DNA of 5,062 nucleotides from JBAZJN01 sp041651295 (GCA_041651295.1 JBAZJN010000044.1:1-5062); one strand, 5' to 3'; counted from the stretch's first letter, positions 1 to 4,894 are shown. Notes: generated by a model from the letters alone, not told the origin. Made by a program: numbers and translations.

Positions 1-50
1 CTGAAGCATATTCTTCTTCTTATTCTTGGTCTAGGCATACATTAATAGTA

Positions 51-92
51 ACATATGTTCATAACTTTGTCAAGAGTACCGTTGACATATGT
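51..92. repeat. Two copies of the palindrome ACATATGT
   Basis: The 8-bp palindrome ACATATGT occurs at 51-58 (extending to the 10-bp AACATATGTT at 50-59) and again at 85-92. Starts are 34 bases apart. The second copy overlaps the -35 hexamer and spacer of the promoter at 82-109. Such spaced dyads can be repressor or activator sites, but short AT-rich palindromes also arise by chance, so the operator role is only inferred. Confidence 0.3.
68..87. promoter_or_regulatory. Operator-like dyad over the -35 box
   Basis: TGTCAA (68-73) and TTGACA (82-87) are inverted repeats centred on GTAC (76-79), giving 16 of 20 matching positions about one axis. The right arm is the -35 hexamer itself. A protein bound here would block RNA polymerase, so repression of the small membrane protein gene is plausible. 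No regulator gene lies in the window. Confidence 0.3.
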
Positions 93-109
93 ATAAATAA
101 GAGTATACT
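82..109 (+). promoter_or_regulatory. Sigma70-type promoter for the small membrane protein
   Basis: TTGACA (82-87) is a consensus -35 box and TATACT (104-109) is one base from a consensus -10 box, with a 16-base spacer. Transcription should start near 115-117, leaving a leader of about 30 bases before the ATG at 148. The alternative -10 TATAAA at 92-97 is too close to the -35 box. Confidence 0.7.
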
Positions 110-132
110 GTCAGCAGTGTGAAACAGCAGCT

Positions 133-138
133 AGGGAG
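133..138 (+). promoter_or_regulatory. Shine-Dalgarno site deciding the start at 148
   Basis: AGGGAG abuts the first in-frame ATG (139) with no spacer but lies 9 bases before the second ATG (148). A ribosome cannot readily use the site for the ATG at 139, so 148 is the more likely initiator. Confidence 0.6.
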
Positions 139-147
139 ATGGCGAGA

Positions 148-453
148 ATGAAAGGGATCAAAATAGCCGAATATGTGTTGTTCCTGGTGATAGTAATGTT
201 CCTTGGGTCCTTACTCTGGGAGGGGCTTCACCCAACACCAGAACCCAGGCTCGCACCCATGGTTATTATCACTCCTTCCGGAGATGCGTGGGCAGAGGGG
301 TTTCCGAAGGGAGATGTACAACTGGCTCCAATCGTCATCACCCCCCACCTCAAGCCGGATGGCCCTAGTGGCTCTCACCTGCTTGAGCTCCTCCCACCGG
401 GGACCTACACAATCGACGGCAACGGGACTCTGATCCCAATGCCACCGCCGTGA
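148..453 (+). CDS. Small proline-rich protein with N-terminal membrane anchor
   Basis: Function not recognised. From the ATG at 148 the product is 101 residues (104 if the ATG at 139 is used). A short basic start (MKGIKIAEY) leads into a hydrophobic segment, about residues 9-24, fitting a single membrane anchor or uncleaved signal, so the remaining 75 or so residues probably face outside. That part is rich in proline, with at least 14 prolines, and contains a near-repeat: RLAPMVIITP, then QLAPIVITP 24 residues later. It ends in PMPPP. No cysteine is present, so it is not a lipoprotein. Coding appears real because promoter, Shine-Dalgarno site, reading frame and terminator line up. It is a single-gene unit facing the ZIP gene, and its base composition is visibly more GC-rich than the ABC region. 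Membrane exposure is inferred; the role is unknown. Confidence 0.7.
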   Translation: MKGIKIAEYVLFLVIVMFLGSLLWEGLHPTPEPRLAPMVIITPSGDAWAEGFPKGDVQLAPIVITPHLKPDGPSGSHLLELLPPGTYTIDGNGTLIPMPPP

Positions 454-477
454 TCAACCGCCTCCGTCGCTGACTCG

Positions 478-521
478 GGCCGCCGCGCTCCCTCACGGGA
501 GTAAGGCGGCCTTTTATTATT
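478..521 (+). terminator. Intrinsic terminator after the small membrane protein
   Basis: GGCCGCC (478-484) pairs with GGCGGCC (505-511), and inside it CTCCC (488-492) pairs with GGGAG (497-501) around a TCAC loop. A T-rich tract, TTTTATTATT, follows at 512-521. The U-tract lies only on the plus strand, so it is a true terminator for the plus gene. The convergent ZIP gene stops at 524, directly beside it, and its transcript would meet the same hairpin without a U-tract. Confidence 0.85.
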
Positions 522-523
522 CT

Positions 524-1264
524 TTATTCAAAAAATATTTTTAGGACAATTAATAGCACAGTCCCCAAAACAAAAGAAAGAAAATGAGCAAGTTTTGGTT
601 TTTGCTCGCAGGCCTTATTGACTTGCGGCAAAAGGTCCACCGCCGCGATATAAATAAAACTTCCGGCCGCTATAGGTAAAAGGTAAACAATTTCAATCTC
701 TTTTGAAAGAAAATAAGTAATGATGGCGCCGATAAAAAATGTCAGCGAAGAAAGAAGGTTAAACACTAGCGCCCGCCTGGCTGTCCAGCCACTGTGAATT
801 AATATCCCAAAATCCCCTAGTTCTTGTGGTACTTCGTGCGCCACCACCGCTATCAGAGTTGCAATTCCCAAATGATAATCAATCATAAAGGCGCTCCCCA
901 CCGCCAGCCCATCGATAAGATTATGTACTCCATCGGCTATTAAAATCAGATACGAAACCGGATGGACATGCTCACCGACACTGCGGTGGCAATGATGCCA
1001 GCTGATAAATTGTTCAAGAATATAAAAACTTACAAGCCCGCTTAAAACTAGCAAACTAACCAGCATACTATTTGCGATTTTCTCAAAACTCTCTGGCAGC
1101 AGATGCACAAGCGCACCCGCTAAAAGCGCGCCGGCGGAAAAAGAGACCAGATACATAATGAGCTGATTAAATTTCTTGCCGGTTATTACCAAAGCCAGCC
1201 CCCCCGCAAGCGACACCAGCGCTAAAATCAGAGAACTGACGATAATCCAAATCAAAGGGATCAT
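524..1264 (-). CDS. ZIP-family metal transporter
   Basis: A 246-residue integral membrane protein of the ZIP family, which moves Zn(II), Fe(II) or other divalent metals into the cytoplasm. About eight hydrophobic segments are visible (near residues 3-27, 34-54, 68-88, 104-126, 133-155, 165-186, 192-214, 226-245), and the length is usual for bacterial ZIPs. The transport-site motifs are clear: HNLIDG in segment 4 (His114, Asn115, Asp118) and HEVPQELGDF in segment 5 (His143, Glu144, Gln147). HLLPES ends segment 2. A His-rich stretch (His90, 91, 93, 99, 101) lies between segments 3 and 4. Gln147 stands where many eukaryotic ZIPs have a metal-binding His. The ATG lies 3 bases after the stop of the CofE-like gene. 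The nearest Shine-Dalgarno-like GGAGGG is about 31 bases away, so translation probably depends on coupling. Family is certain; the metal is not determined. Confidence 0.93.
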   Translation of the reverse strand: MIPLIWIIVSSLILALVSLAGGLALVITGKKFNQLIMYLVSFSAGALLAGALVHLLPESFEKIANSMLVSLLVLSGLVSFYILEQFISWHHCHRSVGEHVHPVSYLILIADGVHNLIDGLAVGSAFMIDYHLGIATLIAVVAHEVPQELGDFGILIHSGWTARRALVFNLLSSLTFFIGAIITYFLSKEIEIVYLLPIAAGSFIYIAAVDLLPQVNKACEQKPKLAHFLSFVLGTVLLIVLKIFFE

Positions 1265-1267
1265 TTT

Positions 1268-2032
1268 TTATTTTTGTCTATTTTTTCCACTCCCGCCCTC
1301 CTGCCAATCAACTTTTGACAAAAATGGCGAGTATAGATCCATATCGAGCCCGATTTTCATGCTTTCGATTTCTTCTTGAGTCGGATCTTCAGCGCAAAAT
1401 TGGATATTTCCCACATCCTCCAAAATTGCAAGCGGAGTTTGCTCATCTCCCTCCCCCATCGCCACCACCGCGGTAGCGCCGAAGCCGTCAACTAAATTTG
1501 AAAAGGTCATTTTCATCTTGCGGCCAAATAAATCGCCATGTCCGATATATTTACGCAGGGGTTTAATCCCGCTATACGAGATAGAAAATCCAGTCGTACC
1601 GCGTCTCATTGGGGAGGTTTTACTATCAGTGATAATCACTCCCAAATCCTTGATTTTGTACTTTGCGCGCAAATGTTTTCTGATTTCGTTGGCTGACCGA
1701 TACGCATCTTCGGGCCAAAGAATATAAAAACCATTGGCATTTGACTCGTCGATTCCGGAGGTGGCAATTAACATCCCATCCTTGATCGTTATCATAATCG
1801 TATGCTTCTGCTGGGGACGGGGGATAAAATAATCGGCCTCGCTCGTAATTAAATCGTCTTTATTTGCAACTTTTTCCCTCTCAATGTACGAGCCCTCGCA
1901 TAAACTGACGATTTTACTCGTTACGGCGACGATGGATTTTTCCGACAAACTGTGGACACTCTCGTCAATTATTTCTAAAATTGTTTTTGACTTGTCGCCA
2001 ATCACTGCAGTTTTTACCGGCGTAATCTTCAT
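1268..2032 (-). CDS. CofE-like F420-0:L-glutamate ligase family protein
   Basis: A cytoplasmic protein of 254 residues (256 from the upstream ATG at 2038) matching the CofE family. Authentic members use GTP to add gamma-linked glutamate to coenzyme F420-0. Family-like segments, numbered from the 2038 ATG, are TSKIVSLCEG (40-49), SGIDESNANG (94-103), TDSKTSPMRRGTTG (137-150), GHGDLFGR (166-173) and MGEGDEQTP (194-202). Asp97 and Asp138 are the likely metal-binding acids by comparison with archaeal CofE. Length matches the single-domain enzyme, without the C-terminal domain of actinobacterial FbiB. The start at 2032 is chosen because AAGGAG at 2039-2044 sits 6 bases before it but touches the ATG at 2038. 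The ZIP gene follows after 3 bases, so the two form an operon. No other F420 gene is visible, and the real acceptor could be something other than F420. Family confident, substrate open. Confidence 0.88.
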   Translation of the reverse strand: MKITPVKTAVIGDKSKTILEIIDESVHSLSEKSIVAVTSKIVSLCEGSYIEREKVANKDDLITSEADYFIPRPQQKHTIMITIKDGMLIATSGIDESNANGFYILWPEDAYRSANEIRKHLRAKYKIKDLGVIITDSKTSPMRRGTTGFSISYSGIKPLRKYIGHGDLFGRKMKMTFSNLVDGFGATAVVAMGEGDEQTPLAILEDVGNIQFCAEDPTQEEIESMKIGLDMDLYSPFLSKVDWQEGGSGKNRQK

Positions 2033-2038
2033 CTTCAT

Positions 2039-2044
2039 CTCCTT
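2039..2044 (-). promoter_or_regulatory. Shine-Dalgarno site deciding the CofE-like start
   Basis: On the minus strand AAGGAG is followed directly by ATGAAGATG. It has no spacer to the first ATG (2038) and 6 bases to the second (2032), so the second is favoured. The product differs by only two residues. Confidence 0.65.
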
Positions 2045-2065
2045 TCTACTTTTTTAACCAACCAA

Positions 2066-2084
2066 CCCCCAAACGGGAAGGGGG
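2066..2084 (+). other. CCCCC/GGGGG hairpin in the CofE-like leader
   Basis: CCCCC (2066-2070) pairs with GGGGG (2080-2084) around a 9-base loop. On the plus strand TTTT follows at 2085-2088, like a weak terminator, but no plus-strand gene precedes it. On the minus strand the hairpin falls in the untranslated leader between the candidate promoter (2107-2134) and the Shine-Dalgarno site (2039-2044), where it could affect mRNA stability or translation. The role is not established. Confidence 0.35.
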
Positions 2085-2106
2085 TTTTGATGTATTGGCC
2101 TTTGTT

Positions 2107-2134
2107 ATTCTACCAAAAAACTAAATACAATCAA
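2107..2134 (-). promoter_or_regulatory. Candidate promoter of the CofE-like/ZIP operon
   Basis: Read on the minus strand, TTGATT (2134-2129) and TAGAAT (2112-2107) are separated by 16 bases. Each hexamer is close to consensus. Transcription would start near 2100, giving a leader of about 65 bases with the hairpin at 2066-2084. The preceding GIY-YIG unit ends in a terminator at 2188-2222, so a separate promoter is needed here. Confidence 0.5.
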
Positions 2135-2187
2135 CCCTCGCAATGCTACGACTATCCCAATAAACGAGATGCATCTTAATTATAAAC

Positions 2188-2222
2188 AAAAAAGCCCCAC
2201 TTCGCATTAAGCTACGCGGGGC
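2188..2222 (-). terminator. Intrinsic terminator of the GIY-YIG unit
   Basis: On the minus strand GCCCC (2222-2218) pairs with GGGGC (2198-2194) and is followed by six T (2193-2188). The loop of 19 bases can form a few further pairs. Orientation fits transcription arriving from the GIY-YIG gene through the structured stretch at 2242-2385. Confidence 0.75.
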
Positions 2223-2241
2223 ATCTTACTATATTTCATTT

Positions 2242-2259
2242 TGCGGGATAAATCCCGCA
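2242..2259. repeat. 8-bp inverted repeat, hairpin
   Basis: TGCGGGAT and ATCCCGCA are perfect inverted repeats with two bases between them, forming a tight stem with a TAAA-type loop. No U-tract follows on either strand. It is the last of three consecutive hairpins between the GIY-YIG gene and its terminator. Confidence 0.7.
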
Positions 2260-2261
2260 TA

Positions 2262-2280
2262 GCTCGAACCCTGTTCGAGC
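2262..2280. repeat. 8-bp inverted repeat, hairpin
   Basis: GCTCGAAC (2262-2269) and GTTCGAGC (2273-2280) pair perfectly around a 3-base loop. It is separated by only two bases from the hairpin at 2242-2259. GCTCGAAC recurs at 2787-2794. Confidence 0.7.
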
Positions 2281-2299
2281 GACGTGGGATGGTGGACCT

Positions 2300-2385
2300 G
2301 GGCGGATTCGCCTTCGAGTCTCGCCTACTGGCTCGCTCTCAGGCCGGCCTTAGCGCCAGTCGTGCTTCCGGCTTCGAATCCGCCC
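2300..2385. repeat. Long inverted repeat with nested stems, possible structured RNA
   Basis: GGGCGGATTCG (2300-2310) and CGAATCCGCCC (2375-2385) form a perfect 11-bp stem. Inside lies a second stem, ACTGGC (2327-2332) with GCCAGT (2355-2360), and near its apex the self-complementary AGGCCGGCCT (2341-2350). The whole is much more GC-rich than its surroundings. It starts 27 bases beyond the GIY-YIG stop on the minus strand, so it would be transcribed as part of that 3' region unless independently expressed. It could be a stabilising 3' UTR, a small RNA or a palindromic repeat. It cannot be folded as a tRNA. Structure is seen; function is unknown. Confidence 0.5.
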
Positions 2386-2412
2386 CCGAGTTACAAAAAG
2401 AAGGTAATCTTT

Positions 2413-2649
2413 TTAGATCAATCTCTTGTTGCGAAAGGCCTTACCCGAGGATGACTTCAGATACTTTTCAAAATCCTGGGCAAGCTTTCTTGTCTTAAAC
2501 GATGCATACCACGCGAGATCAACCGGTCGATGCTTGGAGGTATGTGGGACTTCTCCTAACTGGTGCTTTTTGAGTCTGGCTCTTAAATCTTTTGTTGAGC
2601 CAACATAGTAATTATTATCCGAGAGCTCAAGTAAATATGTATAGTGCAT
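2413..2649 (-). CDS. Small GIY-YIG nuclease-superfamily protein
   Basis: A 78-residue protein consisting of one GIY-YIG domain of the UPF0213/YhbQ-like type. The domain folds around a two-tyrosine motif and cuts DNA in active nucleases. Visible hallmarks are YTY (3-5) and YVG (15-17) as the GIY-YIG pair, Arg23/Arg25 on the following helix, His29, and Glu61 in EKYLKSSSGKAF (61-72), the usual metal-binding acid and C-terminal signature. Length is normal for this stand-alone class, so it appears intact. There is no extra DNA-binding domain, and the biological role of this class is poorly defined (repair, recombination or element maintenance are proposals). No Shine-Dalgarno site precedes the ATG. 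TATAAT lies 6 bases upstream, suggesting a leaderless message. Downstream is a hairpin-rich stretch ending in a terminator. Confidence 0.88.
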   Translation of the reverse strand: MHYTYLLELSDNNYYVGSTKDLRARLKKHQLGEVPHTSKHRPVDLAWYASFKTRKLAQDFEKYLKSSSGKAFRNKRLI

Positions 2650-2655
2650 ATATCA

Positions 2656-2661
2656 ATTATA
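2656..2661 (-). promoter_or_regulatory. -10 box, leaderless promoter of the GIY-YIG gene
   Basis: Consensus TATAAT on the minus strand ends 6 bases before the ATG at 2649, so transcription is expected to start at or within a base of the ATG. No good -35 hexamer is seen at normal spacing. The same 6-base arrangement occurs before the ABC ATPase. Confidence 0.5.
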
Positions 2662-2672
2662 TACCGGAAAAT

Positions 2673-2765
2673 GTCCAACTTCGCCAAGGGCTACGCTGGA
2701 CAAACTTCTTTATCTCCATTTTAAGTGGCTTGCCAAGCGAAGCCACGATTTATTGTGGCGAAGTT
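2673..2765. repeat. Cluster of interlocking palindromes
   Basis: This gene-free stretch holds at least three dyads. AACTTCGCCA (2677-2686) is the inverted complement of TGGCGAAGTT (2756-2765), a 10-bp pair about 70 bases apart. GTGGCTT (2725-2731) pairs with AAGCCAC (2740-2746), extended by GC/GC with one bulged G. GTCCA (2673-2677) pairs with TGGAC (2697-2701), and GCCAC (2742-2746) can alternatively pair with GTGGC (2755-2759). The GGCGAAG/CTTCGCC core recurs, as in REP-like elements. No coding signal was found here on either strand. Confidence 0.5.
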
Positions 2766-2839
2766 TGGTGGTGTGTTCTCTCTCAAGCTCGAACTATTTT
2801 TGAACAAAATTCTCAATAATTTAACTTGAGTTTATTGTA

Positions 2840-2882
2840 GCAAAAATTGCTCTAATGTCCCAGAGTTTGAAGCAATTTTTGC
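2840..2882. repeat. 12-bp inverted repeat at the edge of the 126-bp repeat
   Basis: GCAAAAATTGCT (2840-2851) and AGCAATTTTTGC (2871-2882) are perfect inverted repeats with a 19-base spacer. The right arm overlaps the first four bases of the 126-bp repeat. No U-tract follows in the direction of the ABC operon, so this is not a canonical terminator, although it lies downstream of that operon. Confidence 0.6.
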
Positions 2883-3004
2883 GTTTATTTGTTTTAATAT
2901 TCCGCCTCACTCGCTCCGCTCGCTTGGCGTGTTTTGTGCGGTCGCTGGAGGGGTGTGGGGAGGAAAGCGACCGCATACAAATAGGGCGATGGAGAAAGAA
3001 AAGG
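2879..3004 (+). repeat. 126-bp inverted repeat, left copy
   Basis: Bases 2879-3004 are identical, base for base, to the reverse complement of 4937-5062. The unit begins TTGCGTTTATTTG and ends AGAAAGAAAAGG. Inside are two CTCGCT copies (2910-2915 and 2919-2924) within a C/T-rich block, and a 10-bp hairpin with a G-rich loop (2937-2975). It lies 16 bases past the permease stop, on the 3' side of the ABC operon. Sequences diverge immediately after 3004. The outer limit is uncertain because the other copy is cut by the window end. Confidence 0.95.
2937..2975 (+). repeat. Hairpin with G-run loop inside the left repeat
   Basis: TGCGGTCGCT (2937-2946) and AGCGACCGCA (2966-2975) form a perfect 10-bp stem. 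The 19-base loop contains four G-runs, GG, GGGG, GGGG and GG, separated by 1-3 bases, which can in principle form a two-layer G-quadruplex. The same structure is at 4966-5004 on the opposite strand. Confidence 0.7.
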
Positions 3005-3020
3005 GATTTTATTTTTTTTA

Positions 3021-4223
3021 TTATCTTCCCAGTATTGCATCCAGCATTTTTGTTTTGGTGATTATAACAGAAGGAATTAATCCCGATATTACAGACACCC
3101 ACATTATCATTTCTGCGCGTACAAAATAATCTGAGTTACTCAAGACAATCGTTGCGTCACAGATTGGCAAAGAAAATGGATGCGCATTAAAATACGGTAC
3201 TAAAATAAAGTAAAATACTGCACTGCCAATCAAAACACCGATTACTGAATAAACAGCCGACAATATTACATAGCTCGAGACAATAATGTAGGGCTTTATG
3301 CCGATTGCTCTTAAAATTCCAATCTGCTTTCTTTTATTCACAATATCAATATAAATCACAATAAAGACAGTTACTGCGGCAATTAAAACGCCAACAAAAG
3401 TCATTAAAATATTGATGCTAGTGAAGCTTTCGCCAACAGATTTCATGAGTCCCGCTACCTCTCTCCATGTGTAAATATCACCATCAATATTTCTGCTTCT
3501 TAATTGCGACAAAACAGCCTGTTCATCTGCTGGGTCTGCGATTTTAATTGTTATATTATTGGCTCGGTCATCTAGCGCTGGCATTATATCATTGAGGGCA
3601 TTTTCGGTAATAAATGCTCTTTCATCAGAGGGTAAAAACTTGGTCTGGAAAATGCCTTTTATAGTAAATGTTTTTGCGACTCCGTTAATAATCAAGTCAA
3701 CTTTATCTCCAGCCCTAGCCCCTTTAAATGAAAAAGCATTTTGCTCTACGCCTTCACCACCGGCGATTTGTCTACCAATCAGAATTTGATCATCGTCATT
3801 CTCGTCGAGGTAAGATCCCTCAATGATTTTTTGGGAAATATCGGTTACTCCTGCTTCATTTTTGGGATTGACTGCGAGAATTTGCCACCCCCCCGATATC
3901 CCGTTATATTTCAATTGAGCTGGTACATAGGTCTGTGCGCTTGCGCCAGTAACTCCATCAACAGAACGAATATCTGACAGAACTTTTTCTTTGCTAGCAA
4001 TGAGTTCATCCCCGGTTTTAGGAGTAATGTAGAAATCTCCGGTCATGGTGTTGATAATCTGAGTGTTAGTGCCTTCAATAATTCCATTAAACAGTGAGGA
4101 CATAAAAATCAAATTGACAAAAGCAACTGACATCAAGAATAGTATTAGAAAAAGCGTCCACTTTCGGCCTCTTTGCAAATACTTTAGCGTTAAATAAAAA
4201 GGTAACCTAGCTTGACTTTTCAT
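3021..4223 (-). CDS. ABC transporter permease, FtsX/MacB family
   Basis: A 400-residue inner-membrane subunit with the MacB/LolC/FtsX fold. Transmembrane segment 1 is near residues 22-44. A large extracytoplasmic domain (about 45-268, MacB_PCD-like) follows, then segments 2 (270-293), 3 (313-344) and 4 (370-388). The cytoplasmic loop KRKQIGILRAIGIKP (297-311) is the family's coupling motif that contacts the ATPase, and the end, DAILGR, is typical. Such permeases do not carry substrates through a channel but pass conformational change to the extracytoplasmic side, for lipoprotein release, efflux or hydrolase control. The ATG overlaps the ATPase stop as ATGA, and GGGAGG (4229-4234) lies 5 bases upstream, so start and coupling are secure. 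No MacA-like or other partner is nearby, so the substrate is unknown. Intact length for the family. Confidence 0.92.
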   Translation of the reverse strand: MKSQARLPFYLTLKYLQRGRKWTLFLILFLMSVAFVNLIFMSSLFNGIIEGTNTQIINTMTGDFYITPKTGDELIASKEKVLSDIRSVDGVTGASAQTYVPAQLKYNGISGGWQILAVNPKNEAGVTDISQKIIEGSYLDENDDDQILIGRQIAGGEGVEQNAFSFKGARAGDKVDLIINGVAKTFTIKGIFQTKFLPSDERAFITENALNDIMPALDDRANNITIKIADPADEQAVLSQLRSRNIDGDIYTWREVAGLMKSVGESFTSINILMTFVGVLIAAVTVFIVIYIDIVNKRKQIGILRAIGIKPYIIVSSYVILSAVYSVIGVLIGSAVFYFILVPYFNAHPFSLPICDATIVLSNSDYFVRAEMIMWVSVISGLIPSVIITKTKMLDAILGR

Positions 4224-4888
4224 ATCATCCTCCCATCAGAGAGTTGTATTTTGCGACTTGCATAGACTAACTCTTCTTCTTCATGCGTTATCATCACAAT
4301 CGTAATACCATCTTTCTCATTAAGATTTTTGAAAATCTCTAGTACCTTTTTTGAAGCAACGGTGTCTAGATTGGCAGTTGGTTCATCAGCAAATATAATT
4401 TTAGGTTCGTTGACTAACGCTCGGGCAATGGCAACTCGTTGCTGTTCTCCTCCAGAAAGCTCCGAGGGAAGACGTTTTTCTTTATTTTTAAGGTCGACTT
4501 TGTACAATAATGAAACTGCTCTTTTCATGGCTTCTTTAGAAGTGCCGACCATCATTGCGGGAAGCATGACATTTTCCAGCGCAGAAAGCTCCGAAATCAA
4601 GGCATATTCTTGAAAGATATAGCCCAATTGGCAAAGTCTTAATTCAGAACGTCTTTTTTCTGATAAATGACTGGTTTTTCGCCCTTGAATAATAACTTCA
4701 CCGCTGTTTGGCAAGTCGAGTAATGCCAAATGGTGTAGTAGGGTTGATTTTCCTGATCCATTTCTGCCAGTTATCATCAAAAACTCACCTGTTGCTACCT
4801 CGACGGATACATTATCCAGCGCTTTAACATCACTGCCACCCGAGTGATAAATTTTGACCAAATTTTCTACCTTAATTATTGATTCCAT
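4220..4888 (-). CDS. ABC transporter ATP-binding protein, LolD/MacB type
   Basis: A 222-residue nucleotide-binding subunit (227 if the ATG at 4903 is used). All ATPase motifs are intact, numbered from the 4903 ATG: Walker A GRNGSGKST (46-54), Q-loop Gln98 in YIFQEY, signature LSGGEQQ (149-155), Walker B KIIFADEP (168-175) with catalytic Glu174, D-loop NLDT (178-181) and switch His207 in MITHE. Sequence and length fit the LolD/MacB/FtsE class that partners FtsX-type permeases, and the next gene encodes one, overlapping by ATGA. The start at 4888 is preferred because TATAAT (4900-4895) lies 6 bases before it, which would make the upstream ATG at 4903 untranscribed. No Shine-Dalgarno site precedes either ATG. 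Substrate is unknown. Confidence 0.93.
   Translation of the reverse strand: MESIIKVENLVKIYHSGGSDVKALDNVSVEVATGEFLMITGRNGSGKSTLLHHLALLDLPNSGEVIIQGRKTSHLSEKRRSELRLCQLGYIFQEYALISELSALENVMLPAMMVGTSKEAMKRAVSLLYKVDLKNKEKRLPSELSGGEQQRVAIARALVNEPKIIFADEPTANLDTVASKKVLEIFKNLNEKDGITIVMITHEEEELVYASRKIQLSDGRMI
4229..4234 (-). promoter_or_regulatory. Shine-Dalgarno site of the ABC permease
   Basis: GGGAGG lies inside the 3' end of the ATPase gene, 5 bases before the permease ATG. It shows that Shine-Dalgarno initiation is used inside this operon even though its first gene lacks such a site. Confidence 0.75.
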
Positions 4889-4894
4889 GAATTC

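Noticed and set aside
2121..2174. 17-codon minus-strand frame just after a TATAAT at 2184-2179, possible leader peptide
   Set aside because: The -10 box is only 4 bases from the ATG and no -35 box is seen. It lies between a terminator and a better promoter, and nothing in the sequence shows attenuation.
2286..2386. tRNA or tmRNA gene, suggested by AGGTCCACCA on the minus strand and TTCGAATCC-like pieces
   Set aside because: No matching 5' acceptor strand (GGACCTG) exists on the minus strand within range, no proper T arm or anticodon arm can be drawn, and the TTCGAATCC pieces are explained by the 11-bp inverted repeat.
2241..2498. Plus-strand open frame of 85 codons
   Set aside because: It runs through the inverted repeats and into the antisense of the GIY-YIG gene, has no Shine-Dalgarno site and an arginine/serine-rich composition typical of translated GC-rich non-coding DNA.
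2592..2819. Plus-strand open frame of 75 codons
   Set aside because: It overlaps the GIY-YIG start region antisense and then follows the palindrome cluster, with no ribosome site and no recognisable domain.
2673..2882. CRISPR array or direct-repeat array
   Set aside because: The repeats are inverted, differ in sequence and spacing, and do not recur at regular intervals.
2650..3020. Intrinsic terminator for the ABC operon
   Set aside because: The hairpins here (2937-2975, 2840-2882, 2725-2746) lack a U-tract on the minus strand, so none can be called a terminator.
2821..3102. Minus-strand open frame of 93 codons
   Set aside because: It overlaps the permease 3' end in another frame and crosses the whole 126-bp repeat. 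Its basic, low-complexity product looks like translated repeat, and no start signal is present.
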